DNA of 64,000 nt, taken from contig NFUW01000002.1 in NCBI GenBank assembly GCA_002127285.1, positions 892,744-956,743 of the forward strand, given 5' to 3'. Positions 16,178-25,057 of the stretch are shown in pieces. The position numbers and the translations under genes were made by a program. Numbering within the stretch: the stretch's first letter is position 1; every line of letters begins with the position of its first letter. The notes beneath the pieces were generated by a model that saw only the letters and a program-made list of their open reading frames with translations, made no database searches and was not told the DNA's origin. The stretch comes from Chitinophagaceae bacterium IBVUCB1. Lineage in GTDB: Bacteria; Bacteroidota; Bacteroidia; Chitinophagales; Chitinophagaceae.

Positions 16178-17572
16178 TCAGTTTTCTAAATCTCCTTCCC
16201 ATTTGCTAACTACAGCAGTGGCTACACTATTACCAACCACATTGGTAGCACTGCGCCCCATATCCAGCAGGGGATCTATACCCAACAGCAATGCCAGCCC
16301 TGCCTCTGGTATATTGAACGTAGCCAATGTACCCGCTATTACTACCAGTGATGCACGGGGCACGCCTGCTATACCCTTACTGGTAAGCATCAGTACCATC
16401 AGCATACTCATTTGCGTTGCAAAATCGAGATGAATGCCATAAGACTGCGCTATGAACAAAGACGCAAATGTCATATACATCATAGAGCCATCCAGATTGA
16501 AAGAATAACCCAATGGGAGTACGAAACTCACTATCCTGTTTTTGCATCCAAAGCGTTCCAGTTCCAGCATCGTTTTAGGAAATGCCGCCTCGCTGCTGCT
16601 GGTGCTGAATGCGAGGATGATAGGTTCTTTCACCCGTTTTATTAAGGTCAGCACCCTACCCTTCAGAAACACGCCGCCAGCCAGTATCAATACCAGCCAT
16701 AGCACCAATAAACCAAAATAAAACTCGCCAATGAAAATGGAATAAGTAGTAAGTATGCCCAAACCTTGCTTGGCTATGATGGCTGTCATAGCACCAAACA
16801 CTGCCAATGGAGCGAAGTTCATTACATAACCCGTTACTTTGAGTATAACATGGGCAATGGCATCCATCGCTTTAATTACTACTTCGCCTTTTTCGCCGAT
16901 GGCTGCTGTTGCCACGCCAAAGAAGAGTGAGAAGACAACTATCTGTAATATTTCATTCTTTGCCATCGCATCTATCACGCTGGATGGAAATACATGGTGT
17001 AAAAAATCTTTGAGCGTTAATGCCGCTTTTTTGATGCCTGTATCTATACCCGCATCGGGCAATGGCAGGTTCATTGCAAGGCCGGGCTTGAAGAAGTTGA
17101 CCAGCATCATACCCAACAACAGGCTGACGAATGACGCACTGAAAAACCACAGCAGGGTTTTGCCACCTATGCGACCCACAGACTGCAAATCGCCCAGCCG
17201 CGCTACGCCTACTACCAATGTGGTGAACACAAGCGGAGCTACAATCATTTTGATAAGGCGCAGGAAAATATCTGCCAGTAAAGAGAATGGCTCCAGCTTT
17301 TTATCGCGGGCTTCCATAGCGGTAGCTTTTTGTTCTGCGATGGTTGTTTTTTGCTGCTCCATCGCAGTATATGCTTGACTATTGGTATCTGCTGTGGCTT
17401 TTAATTGTGGTTGCAGTGTTTTTATATCTGCTTCGTATTGTGCAATACTTCTGTTTTCATCTTTTACATAGCGAGTATTGAGTACAAAGCCTAAACCAAT
17501 GCCAGCTATCAGTGCAAAGATGATATATAAAGTGAGCCTGCTTTTCTTTTTAGATGTATTAATTTCTGCCAT
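16178..17572 (-). CDS. Dicarboxylate/amino acid:cation symporter (DAACS family)
   Basis: 464 residues. Transport core is plain: FLRLIKMIVAPLVFTTLVVGV, the serine-rich hairpin AFSTSSSEAAFPKTML, NLDGSMMYMTFASLFIAQ and LTSKGIAGVPRASLVVIAG, as in GltP/DctA carriers that import glutamate, aspartate or C4-dicarboxylates with H+ or Na+. Unusual is a hydrophilic, Gln/Ala-rich stretch of about 60 residues between the first and second helices (residues ~30-95), with coiled-coil character, much longer than the usual loop. Sits 27 bases downstream of the desulfhydrase-like gene, same strand. Confidence 0.9.
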   Translation of the reverse strand: MAEINTSKKKSRLTLYIIFALIAGIGLGFVLNTRYVKDENRSIAQYEADIKTLQPQLKATADTNSQAYTAMEQQKTTIAEQKATAMEARDKKLEPFSLLADIFLRLIKMIVAPLVFTTLVVGVARLGDLQSVGRIGGKTLLWFFSASFVSLLLGMMLVNFFKPGLAMNLPLPDAGIDTGIKKAALTLKDFLHHVFPSSVIDAMAKNEILQIVVFSLFFGVATAAIGEKGEVVIKAMDAIAHVILKVTGYVMNFAPLAVFGAMTAIIAKQGLGILTTYSIFIGEFYFGLLVLWLVLILAGGVFLKGRVLTLIKRVKEPIILAFSTSSSEAAFPKTMLELERFGCKNRIVSFVLPLGYSFNLDGSMMYMTFASLFIAQSYGIHLDFATQMSMLMVLMLTSKGIAGVPRASLVVIAGTLATFNIPEAGLALLLGIDPLLDMGRSATNVVGNSVATAVVSKWEGDLEN

Positions 17573-17599
17573 CCTACGTATTGTTGCTGCAAGATAATA

Positions 17600-18526
17600 T
17601 TAATATATCAGCTTGTCTTGTACCGATGAATTGCCCTGCAAACCACCTGTATGAATGCAGAGTATAGATGCATCAGCAGGGAAAAAACCAGCTTTTATTT
17701 GCGCTTCAATACCCATCATCATCTTGGCGGTATATACTACGTCAAGCGGTATATGGTTTTGGCTATAAAAATCGTTCATAAAAGTTAACTGTTCATCAGT
17801 ATGTTTACCAAAGCCACCGAGATGCCAGTCGTCGTATAAAGCATAGGTGCTTTGCAGTGCTAATGGCAAATAATCATTAATGACTTCTCTTATATATACA
17901 CCACCCTTCATGGGCACATAACCCAGCAATTGTACATCTGCGGGTAACGCACGCCTGATGCCAGCCAATGTAGTACCCGTGCCTGCAGATACACAAATAT
18001 GCGTATAGTGATGCGGTATATACGCTGCAATAGCACTACTCCCTTTTACACCCAATTCTCCTGCACCACCCTCGTTCACAATATATGCATTGGGGTATAT
18101 TGCTAACAGCGATTGCAAATATTGTATATCTGATTTTTGGGTGTACACTTCTCTCGATACAAATTGTAATTCCATACCGAATGATATACAATTTGCCAAT
18201 GTTTGCGTATGGCTGTCTTTACTATGCATGCCACGCACAATGCCTATTGATTTGAAGCCGAATTGTTTTGCAGCAGCAGCAGTAGCTACCAAGTGGTTGG
18301 AATATGCACCACCAAAAGTGATTATCGTATCTGCCCTTTTTGCTTTCGCATCTTGCAGGTAGTATTGCAGCTTATACCATTTATTGCCCGACACAACAGG
18401 ATGTATCGAATCGAGACGCAACATATCCATACGGTTCACATATTGCGAAAAGAATGCGGGATGCAACGGCTGTATAAATGGCTCCTGATTAGGAATGGTA
18501 GCCATACTCTCTGAGGTAGGTATCAT
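17600..18526 (-). CDS. PLP-dependent ACC deaminase / D-cysteine desulfhydrase-like protein
   Basis: 308 residues. The fold-type II PLP motif SGNKWYKLQYYL places the Schiff-base Lys at 49, followed by TFGGAYSNHLVATAAAA, the SxNH segment that stacks on substrate, and CVSAGTGTTLAGI for phosphate binding. Homologues degrade D-cysteine or 1-aminocyclopropane-1-carboxylate; sequence alone does not decide which. The start (ATG at 18526 or, seven codons later, 18505) overlaps the end of era by 17-38 bases, so translation is probably coupled. Confidence 0.85.
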   Translation of the reverse strand: MIPTSESMATIPNQEPFIQPLHPAFFSQYVNRMDMLRLDSIHPVVSGNKWYKLQYYLQDAKAKRADTIITFGGAYSNHLVATAAAAKQFGFKSIGIVRGMHSKDSHTQTLANCISFGMELQFVSREVYTQKSDIQYLQSLLAIYPNAYIVNEGGAGELGVKGSSAIAAYIPHHYTHICVSAGTGTTLAGIRRALPADVQLLGYVPMKGGVYIREVINDYLPLALQSTYALYDDWHLGGFGKHTDEQLTFMNDFYSQNHIPLDVVYTAKMMMGIEAQIKAGFFPADASILCIHTGGLQGNSSVQDKLIY

Positions 18527-19376
18527 TATCTCTCCACTTGGGACGCACTTTAATAAATAATTCCAGATGCACTTTCGATTGCAAAAACTCTTCGATAGCC
18601 TTGCGAGAGCGAATGCCCAATTCTTTTATCATACTACCACCCTTGCCTATCATTATCACTTTCTGCGTTTCGCGGCTTACTATTATCTCGGCTTTTATTA
18701 CCTGCAACGTAGTCTTCTCTTCAAACGACTGTATGATGACGGCAGTATGGTACGGCAGTTCTTCATGATACAGCTCGTATATCTGCTGGCGTATCAACTC
18801 GCTTACAAAAAAACGTACAGGTCTGTCTGAGATACTGTCTTCGGGGTAGTACGGTGGTGCTTCTGGTAGGTGTTTTAGTATAGCAGGTAGTATTTTATCT
18901 ATATCCTTTTTCTTTTGTGCAGATGCCGTCAGTATTTCGTGCTGCGGATACTTTACCTTAAAGCGTTCTTCGATTTCGGCAATTTGCTTTTTATCTTTTA
19001 CGAGGTCTGTTTTATTCAGTATAATGATGGCAGGTACTTTCAGCTTCAGCATATCTGCTATGGCATCAAACTCTTCGGCAGGTTGGGTTATATCGTGCAT
19101 TAGTATGGCCACATCCGCATCTTCCAAAGCACTTTTTACATGCTGCATCATTTTTTGGTGCAGTTTATATTTTGGCTCGATGATACCGGGTGTGTCTGAA
19201 AACACAACCTGATAATCGGGCTCTGTGAGTATGCCCAATATACGGTGGCGTGTTGTTTGCACTTTGTGCGATGTAATAACCAACTGTTCGCCCAGCAAAG
19301 CATTCAGCAATGTTGATTTGCCCGCATTGGGTGCGCCGAATATATTTACAAAACCCGCTTTGTGTTGTTGCGACAT
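18489..19376 (-). CDS. era: GTPase Era
   Basis: 295 residues. Essential GTPase that binds the 3' end of 16S rRNA and checks 30S maturation. G1 GAPNAGKST (~14-22), G2 within TTRHRI, G3 DTPG, G4 NKTD are all present; the C-terminal ~100 residues form the KH domain (IMIGKGGSMIKELGIRSR with the GxxG loop). Length is normal. First gene of a minus-strand run of six genes reaching 12837; the downstream PLP enzyme overlaps its 3' end. Confidence 0.95.
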   Translation of the reverse strand: MSQQHKAGFVNIFGAPNAGKSTLLNALLGEQLVITSHKVQTTRHRILGILTEPDYQVVFSDTPGIIEPKYKLHQKMMQHVKSALEDADVAILMHDITQPAEEFDAIADMLKLKVPAIIILNKTDLVKDKKQIAEIEERFKVKYPQHEILTASAQKKKDIDKILPAILKHLPEAPPYYPEDSISDRPVRFFVSELIRQQIYELYHEELPYHTAVIIQSFEEKTTLQVIKAEIIVSRETQKVIMIGKGGSMIKELGIRSRKAIEEFLQSKVHLELFIKVRPKWRDNDTYLREYGYHS

Positions 19377-19440
19377 AAGGATTGTAAAAGTACATCGTAC
19401 ACGTCATTTGCAGCTATGCCCGAAATAAAAACAGATTTAG

Positions 19441-19471
19441 TTTGTTTATTAAGCAGCTTCGTCTATCTTTG
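19441..19471 (+). promoter_or_regulatory. Promoter of initiator tRNA
   Basis: TTTG at 19441-19444, exactly 19 bases, then TATCTTTG at 19464-19471: a full match to the Bacteroidota housekeeping promoter TTTG-N19-TAnnTTTG. The tRNA begins 11 bases after the -7 box. Confidence 0.85.
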
Positions 19472-19481
19472 CACCCCACAG

Positions 19482-19553
<72 letters not shown>

Positions 19554-19600
19554 CAAACACATAAATGCTTCATTTTCAACGATTTGAAGCAGAGGAAAAG

Positions 19601-19640
19601 AGCCACATTCAGTATTCCATCAGGGATGCTCAATGTGGCT
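19601..19640 (+). other. Long hairpin downstream of initiator tRNA
   Basis: A 40-base near-perfect hairpin: outer 9-bp stem AGCCACATT/AATGTGGCT, one C-C mismatch, inner 8-bp stem AGTATTCC/GGGATGCT with two G-T pairs, loop ATCA. A short T-containing tail (TTAATCTTTG) follows, weaker than a normal terminator. It may end the tRNA transcript or form a structured leader of the lipoprotein gene at 19741. Confidence 0.6.
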
Positions 19641-19740
19641 TAATCTTTGTTTATGACAAAAGGTTAACATCAGAAAAACAATAAGATAAATACAAGCTAC
19701 ACTTACACAAACTATTTTTACACTGCTTAAAACAGATAAA

Positions 19741-20259
19741 ATGAAAAACGTCCTCTTCCTCACTATTGTATCGCTCGTTGTATTTGCATCTTGCGAAAAG
19801 CGCATCAATGTAAACGGCGACCATAAGAACCGCCACCAAATGATTTTGGGCAAAAAATGGGCTATCGTTTCAAAACAAGTAAATGGCAGCCCTGCTAATA
19901 TGAAGGATTGTGAAAAAGACAATTACTACGTATTTGAAGACAACGGTAACGGGCGTTGGGAAGAAGGTGCTAATAATTGCTTTGCTACAGGCGGTAGTGG
20001 CAATGGTGGTGGAAACGGCGGTGGCGGTAATGATACGACCATAGCTACAAAAGAAGGCGAACCCATTCCTACCTATACCGGCTTTACGTGGTCTATGACA
20101 GGTGATGGCTTCGCTATATACATGAAGAACTTTGGCGTTTCGGGATATAACCCCGAATGGAGCATAGAAAGCATGGACTATACTACGCTTGATGTGCGCT
20201 CTGTAGAAAAAGTGAATGGTGTAATATATGTATATAACATACGCCTGAAAGCACTGTAA
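19741..20259 (+). CDS. Small lipoprotein of unknown function
   Basis: 172 residues. Signal with lipobox VVFASC (Cys18) followed by EKR. After a ~75-residue domain (GKKWAIVSKQVNG... YYVFEDNGNGRWEEG, lipocalin-like in feel: 'K-x-W...' then 'F-x-x-x-G-x-W') comes a Gly/Asn-rich spacer (GGSGNGGGNGGGGND) and a second beta-rich part. Resembles the many lipocalin-like lipoproteins of Bacteroidota; function unknown. Monocistronic, closed by the hairpin at 20279. Confidence 0.8.
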   Translation: MKNVLFLTIVSLVVFASCEKRINVNGDHKNRHQMILGKKWAIVSKQVNGSPANMKDCEKDNYYVFEDNGNGRWEEGANNCFATGGSGNGGGNGGGGNDTTIATKEGEPIPTYTGFTWSMTGDGFAIYMKNFGVSGYNPEWSIESMDYTTLDVRSVEKVNGVIYVYNIRLKAL

Positions 20260-20278
20260 ATAAAATACATACTATATT

Positions 20279-20312
20279 AAAAACAGATACCTGACAGGTA
20301 TCTGTTTTTTTA
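20279..20312 (+). terminator. Terminator after the 19741 lipoprotein gene
   Basis: 13-bp perfect stem (20279-20291 / 20297-20309), loop TGACA, followed by more T residues. Confidence 0.9.
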
Positions 20313-20366
20313 TACATTACTGCCAGATATATCTTTGGTATGCGCAGCATTGCATTGGCTAAACAT

Positions 20367-20374
20367 TAAATTTG
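20367..20374 (+). promoter_or_regulatory. -7 box upstream of the NlpC/P60 gene
   Basis: TAAATTTG, exact TAnnTTTG match, 18 bases before the ATG at 20392. A second match, TATCTTTG, lies at 20330-20337. Neither has a clear TTTG at -33. The position of the first box supports the ATG at 20392 as the true start. Confidence 0.5.
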
Positions 20375-20391
20375 CGCAGCTACGTGGATGC

Positions 20392-21012
20392 ATGACATAC
20401 AAGCAACTTGTATATATATCTATGGCTATGCTGCTATGCATAGGCTGCGAAAGCAGTGAGGAATTATTGCATCCAAAATCGTATGTCTTAGCAAGAAAAA
20501 CTGCCGAAGCTGAAGATAAAAACTACCCTGCAGCCATTAAAACAGAGGGTACGAGGCGCAAACCTGTTAACCCGGAAGAAGGCATGAGGCTGCAGGATAA
20601 ATACAGCAGCTATCTGAAAACAACACCCGATGAAATCAAAAGCCTGCTACTCTACTCTTTTATTGACGAATGGCTGGGAGTGCGTTATCGTTTGGGGGGA
20701 AATGATATAAATGGCATTGACTGCTCTGCCTTTGCTCGCAGGCTGTACGAAGAGGTATTCGGCATCAACCTGTTGCGCACTTCTATAGAGCAATACGGTA
20801 TCTGCAAATTCTTTACCAATCAGGAAGATTTGATGGAAGGTGATTTGGTTTTTTTCAGGGTACGGGGCAAGCGTATATCGCATGTTGGTGTCTATCTGAT
20901 GAATGGCTATTTTGTACATGCCTCTATCAGCCACGGTGTTATGATTAGCAACCTGAGCGATTTGTATTGGGGCAAACGCTTTGCAGGTGCGGGCTACATA
21001 CCCAAAAAATAA
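20392..21012 (+). CDS. NlpC/P60-family lipoprotein (peptidoglycan endopeptidase)
   Basis: 206 residues from the start chosen so that the lipobox (LLCIGC, Cys19) is close to the N-terminus; an in-frame upstream start would give an unlikely 38-residue leader. The C-terminal ~120 residues are the NlpC/P60 papain-like domain: GGNDINGIDCSAF gives catalytic Cys111, ISHVGVYL gives His164, and FVHAS His176 the third polar residue. Family knowledge: cleaves cell-wall stem peptides (gamma-D-Glu-diaminopimelate). Anchored to a membrane as a lipoprotein. Ends 1 base before the convergent phosphatase gene. Confidence 0.88.
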   Translation: MTYKQLVYISMAMLLCIGCESSEELLHPKSYVLARKTAEAEDKNYPAAIKTEGTRRKPVNPEEGMRLQDKYSSYLKTTPDEIKSLLLYSFIDEWLGVRYRLGGNDINGIDCSAFARRLYEEVFGINLLRTSIEQYGICKFFTNQEDLMEGDLVFFRVRGKRISHVGVYLMNGYFVHASISHGVMISNLSDLYWGKRFAGAGYIPKK

Positions 21013-21013
21013 G

Positions 21014-22642
21014 TTACCGCAACACTTCTTCTATCACTTCGCCAATACAGCCATTTGGCATTTGTATGTTCAGCAAACTGCTGATAGTCGGTGCAATATC
21101 TGTCATGTGTACTGTTTTGTTTGACTCTCCTTTACGTATGCCAGCACCATAAAACAATAATGGTATATGTGTATCGTAGGGGTTCCATGTACCATGTGTA
21201 GTGCCGGTAGGGCCATAACCGCTATACCAGCCCGGCTCTGTTATTACCTGTATACATCCACTGCGTTTGTGGTGGTAGCCGTTTATTACCATAGTCTTCA
21301 GAGGCTCGGGCAGCACCATATCATCCATGTCTTCCATATCCACAACATACTGTATGCCGTCTTGTTTCTTAAACCAGTCAATTACTGCATCTTTTACATC
21401 TTCCCTATCGGCATCGTCTTTGTCTATTTTGTTTTCATTCAGATATACCTGATAATTACTGAGGTCGAATACCATGCTATCCTTACCTGTTTCTTTTTTT
21501 ACATAGGCATTCAGTTCTGCCAATGCTTCATGTTCTGCTTTATTGCCTGAGGGTATTTTTAAGTCTTTCAGGTAATTGCTATTGTGCGCTGCTCCATGGT
21601 CTGCCGTCAGGAATACAGAGTAGTTTCCCTTACCTACTTGCTTATCAAGATAATTGAGAAACGATGCTATTTCCGCATCCAGCCGCCGGTACATGTCTTC
21701 TGTTTCTATAGCATTGGGCGAAAACAGATGCCCAATATAATCTGGTGTAGAAAGGCTGATTGCTAACATATCCGTTACATCATCTTGCCCCAATGCCTCG
21801 CCCCTGATGCAGGCTTTAGCTGCTTTAAAGATGATGGTATTACCACCCGGCAAGTATCGCAGCAGACTATACCCTTTTACTTTTTCCGTATTCGTATTGT
21901 GCGGAAAAACTGAGGCTTTTTCACCTTTCAGCTTACCCTCGTATTTGTTATCGTCTGCAAGGCTTTGCGTATATGTTTCGGGGGCATACATAGTTTTCCA
22001 TTCGGTGCTTATAAGACTATCGGCATATCGTTTATTATTAAAACGGCTTAACCACGCAGGTAATTGTGGGGCATAAAAGCTGCTGCTGATAAAATTGCCC
22101 GTACTATCATCAAACCAATAAGCACCATTTGCAGTATGCCCTGCGGGCAATATCGCCCCCCTGTCTTTTATGGCAATGCCAAATACTTTTGCACGCATAT
22201 TGGTAGCCAGTTTCAGTTCGTCGCCCACAGTTGTTGTCAGCAGGTTTCGCGGGCTATTCATACCAGCTTTGTAGCTGCCGCCAACGGGCGATACCGTTTT
22301 ATCTTCTGTACAATAAACTTGCTTCTCGCGTTTGGTATCTACCCAATCATTCGCAGCTATGCCATGTACAGATGGCACAGAGCCTGTATATGCACAAGCA
22401 TGCCCTGGTGCTGTAAAAGTGGGTATATAATTTACCATCGCCTGCCTGCACTGAAAACCATCATTCATCAACCTTTTGAAGCCACCGTCGCTATACCTGT
22501 CTGCATACCTGTAAAGAAAATCCCAACGCATCTGGTCTACTACTATACCTACTACCAGCTTGGGTTGTGGCTTAGTACGTTTTTTGGCACCTACACCCTG
22601 CACACATAGTAAAAAAGCAAGGGACAAGACGATATACTTCAT
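21014..22642 (-). CDS. pafA: PafA-like alkaline phosphatase (secreted)
   Basis: 542 residues, signal peptide ~1-19. Alkaline phosphatase superfamily: metal-binding Asp36 in GIVVDQMRWDF, Thr nucleophile (probably Thr77) in IPTFTAPGHACAYTG, LSTPDYIGHLFSPNA (Asp/His zinc ligands), TADHGAAHN (Asp-His pair), and THGTWNPYDTHIPLLFYG with the last His ligand. A Thr nucleophile is typical of Bacteroidota PafA, which releases phosphate from phosphomonoesters and is not inhibited by phosphate. Monocistronic, divergent from spt. Confidence 0.88.
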   Translation of the reverse strand: MKYIVLSLAFLLCVQGVGAKKRTKPQPKLVVGIVVDQMRWDFLYRYADRYSDGGFKRLMNDGFQCRQAMVNYIPTFTAPGHACAYTGSVPSVHGIAANDWVDTKREKQVYCTEDKTVSPVGGSYKAGMNSPRNLLTTTVGDELKLATNMRAKVFGIAIKDRGAILPAGHTANGAYWFDDSTGNFISSSFYAPQLPAWLSRFNNKRYADSLISTEWKTMYAPETYTQSLADDNKYEGKLKGEKASVFPHNTNTEKVKGYSLLRYLPGGNTIIFKAAKACIRGEALGQDDVTDMLAISLSTPDYIGHLFSPNAIETEDMYRRLDAEIASFLNYLDKQVGKGNYSVFLTADHGAAHNSNYLKDLKIPSGNKAEHEALAELNAYVKKETGKDSMVFDLSNYQVYLNENKIDKDDADREDVKDAVIDWFKKQDGIQYVVDMEDMDDMVLPEPLKTMVINGYHHKRSGCIQVITEPGWYSGYGPTGTTHGTWNPYDTHIPLLFYGAGIRKGESNKTVHMTDIAPTISSLLNIQMPNGCIGEVIEEVLR

Positions 22643-22706
22643 AATACGAGGTTAAAACAGATACAAAAATGAGTATAAACGGCTTATTATTAGCGTAATA
22701 TTTTAT

Positions 22707-22714
22707 TAATTTTG
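22707..22714 (+). promoter_or_regulatory. -7 box upstream of spt
   Basis: TAATTTTG, an exact TAnnTTTG match, 33 bases before the spt ATG; TTAT lies at the -33 distance instead of TTTG. Confidence 0.5.
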
Positions 22715-22746
22715 CCGATTATTCAAATAACACATCTTAAAGATAT

Positions 22747-24006
22747 ATGGATTTATTTGCCAAGTTTGAAAAAAGGTTAGGCCCAATAGGTGATTATGCA
22801 GAGCAGGCACCCGGTTATTTCGCATTTCCTAAGCTAGAAGGTGAAATAGGCAACCGCATGAAGTTTAATGGTAAAGAGAAGATTGTATGGAGCCTGAACA
22901 ACTATCTGGGCTTAGCCAACCACCCCGAAATACGCAAAGCAGATAAAGACGCAGCAGAACAATACGGCCTTGCCTACCCTATGGGCGCACGTATGATGAG
23001 CGGCAACTCGAACAATCACGAGAAACTGGAAAAAGACCTGGCTGAATTTGTGGGTACAGAAGATGCCATGCTGTTCAACTTCGGTTATCAGGGTATGGTA
23101 TCTGCGATAGACAGTCTTTGCAGCCGCAGGGACGTGATAGTATACGACGCAGAGTCTCACGCATGTATTATAGATGGTCTGCGTATGCACCCCGGGCATC
23201 GTTATGTTTTTAAGCACAACGACGTAGATGATTGCGAAAAGCAATTGCAGCGCGCTACTGATATGGCGGCACAAACAGGTGGTGGTATATTGGTGATAAC
23301 AGAAGGCGTGTTTGGCATGAGTGGTAATCAAGGGCGCATCAAAGAAATAGTTGCTTTGAAAAGCAAATATGAATTCCGCTTGTTTGTGGATGATGCACAT
23401 GGCTTTGGCACAATGGGTAAAACAGGTGCAGGCATAGGCGAAGAGCAGGGCTGTATGGATGGCATAGATATCTACTTCTCTACTTTTGCCAAATCTATGG
23501 CAAGCATAGGTGGTTTTTTAGCGGCAGATAAGCAAGTATTGAAATTTCTGCGCTACAATATGCGCTCACAGGTATTTGCTAAGTCATTGCCAATGGCTAT
23601 CGTAGTTGGCAACCAAAAGCGTTTGGACATGCTGCGTAGTATGCCGGAATTGAAAGCTAAATTGTGGCATAACGTAAACCGTCTTCAAAATGGCCTGCGC
23701 GAGCGTGGCTTTGACATAGGAACTACTAACACACCCGTAACACCTGTATTGATGCACGGCGGTTTGTTCGACGCAACGCAGTTGATATTTGACATGCGCG
23801 AGAACTATAATATCTTCTGCTCTGTAGTAGTTTATCCGGTAATACCAAAAGGACAAATCATATTGCGCCTGATACCTACAGCCGCACATACAGACGAAGA
23901 TATAGACCTGACGTTGAAAGCATTCAGCGAACTGCGCGATAAAATAACGAACAAAGCATATCCACAGGAAATGCCCGATATTAAATCGGTTGTAGCAACT
24001 GCGTAA
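22747..24006 (+). CDS. spt: Serine palmitoyltransferase (alpha-oxoamine synthase family)
   Basis: 419 residues. Condenses serine with a long-chain acyl-CoA or acyl-ACP to 3-ketosphinganine, first step of sphingolipid synthesis. Visible: NNYLGLANHPE, GARMMSGN, the PLP-stacking His in DAESHACIIDG, VDDAHGFGTMG and the PLP Lys249 in STFAKSMASIGGF. Close relatives are BioF and Kbl; the ~20-residue N-terminal extension, MSGNSNNHEKLE and the AKSMASIGG form fit the Bacteroidota SPT group, the reason for the call. A bCerS/YghO-like acyltransferase lies 2.8 kb downstream, supporting a sphingolipid role. Confidence 0.8.
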   Translation: MDLFAKFEKRLGPIGDYAEQAPGYFAFPKLEGEIGNRMKFNGKEKIVWSLNNYLGLANHPEIRKADKDAAEQYGLAYPMGARMMSGNSNNHEKLEKDLAEFVGTEDAMLFNFGYQGMVSAIDSLCSRRDVIVYDAESHACIIDGLRMHPGHRYVFKHNDVDDCEKQLQRATDMAAQTGGGILVITEGVFGMSGNQGRIKEIVALKSKYEFRLFVDDAHGFGTMGKTGAGIGEEQGCMDGIDIYFSTFAKSMASIGGFLAADKQVLKFLRYNMRSQVFAKSLPMAIVVGNQKRLDMLRSMPELKAKLWHNVNRLQNGLRERGFDIGTTNTPVTPVLMHGGLFDATQLIFDMRENYNIFCSVVVYPVIPKGQIILRLIPTAAHTDEDIDLTLKAFSELRDKITNKAYPQEMPDIKSVVATA

Positions 24007-24024
24007 TTAGCATGATTAGAATAA

Positions 24025-24057
24025 AACAATAGCTATCTTTTACAGGTAGCTATTGTT
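24025..24057. terminator. Bidirectional terminator between spt and the FkbM gene
   Basis: 13-bp stem (24025-24037 / 24045-24057, one G-T pair), 7-base loop containing TTTT; A/T-rich flanks on both sides and convergent genes. Confidence 0.8.
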
Positions 24058-24058
24058 A

Positions 24059-24958
24059 TTATAAACCTATCCTATCTATTTTGGATGAGTGTACTGCTAA
24101 AGTGTTTGCAGGCAACTTAGGAAAATATGTAGGAATAAACCTGAGTTGAGAATCAAGCTTCAAATCCTCTTCTCTCATATCTATTTCATACGTGGCATAC
24201 CCCAAACCTGACAGTACCTCTATTATTTGCTTTTGTTTTTCAAATTGCCCATCCGATAGATTTTCATACACAAGAGATTCATAAAAAATAATCGGCAGGT
24301 TGCTTTGAATCAATTGCAATCCTCCCATTATCACTTCCAGTTCCATCCCTTCTACGTCAATCTTGATAAAATTTATCTTTCTTGAGAAAAGTGGAGAAAT
24401 ATCGTCAAGCCTCTTTACATCAACCTTAACCTTACCGCTAGTGGATAAATTTGCGTTGCCAGGTTGTCCTTCAACATAATCCCAATACAAGGTTGTATTC
24501 TGGTTTCCTAATCCGCATCTAAACAATTCTACATTCTTGATATTATTATATTGTATATTCTGCACTAACCTCTCATGCAATGCGGGACCCGGTTCAAAAG
24601 CATATACATGGCCAGTTTCTTTTACTAATTTTGATAACGGGAAAGTAATAGCTCCTACGTTTGCACCAATGTCAATGCAAACATCTCCTTCTTTAATTAT
24701 GTGCTGCAAATAAAGCATCGTTTTTAATTCATAATATCCGTTATGGATGATGCTACTATCTATCCCAAATCCGGTATTGAGCAACAGCCTCATCTTACCA
24801 AAGAAAGAATTATCTATTGTTACAGTTATCAACTTGTCTTTGGGTACGAACTTAGCCAGAGAAGGCAGAAGTGACACTAATTTACGAACCAATCTAAATG
24901 GCAATATGCAGAATAATATTGCAATTACTTTTCCTACACTTCTTTTTATGAAGTTCAT
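24059..24958 (-). CDS. FkbM-family methyltransferase
   Basis: 299 residues from the ATG at 24958 (MNFIKRSVGK); a longer frame adds 15 residues without support. SAM-binding motif CIDIGANVGAITFPLS, then YAFEPGP with the acidic ribose ligand, and the FkbM-typical IKIDVEGMELEVIMGG. The N-terminus has one hydrophobic stretch (VIAILFCILPFRLV), perhaps a membrane anchor. FkbM enzymes O-methylate sugars or polyketides; here the neighbours (RmlD-like reductase, glycosyltransferases) suggest glycan methylation. Base composition is more A+T-rich by eye than spt, hinting at a mobile glycan gene. Confidence 0.82.
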   Translation of the reverse strand: MNFIKRSVGKVIAILFCILPFRLVRKLVSLLPSLAKFVPKDKLITVTIDNSFFGKMRLLLNTGFGIDSSIIHNGYYELKTMLYLQHIIKEGDVCIDIGANVGAITFPLSKLVKETGHVYAFEPGPALHERLVQNIQYNNIKNVELFRCGLGNQNTTLYWDYVEGQPGNANLSTSGKVKVDVKRLDDISPLFSRKINFIKIDVEGMELEVIMGGLQLIQSNLPIIFYESLVYENLSDGQFEKQKQIIEVLSGLGYATYEIDMREEDLKLDSQLRFIPTYFPKLPANTLAVHSSKIDRIGL

Positions 24959-25057
24959 ATACACAATTATATCTGCATACTCATTAACAAATGCTGAATA
25001 CACAGGTTTTTACTAAGATTTTTTGCAAGATAATATTTCATTATTAGTTTTATTGCA

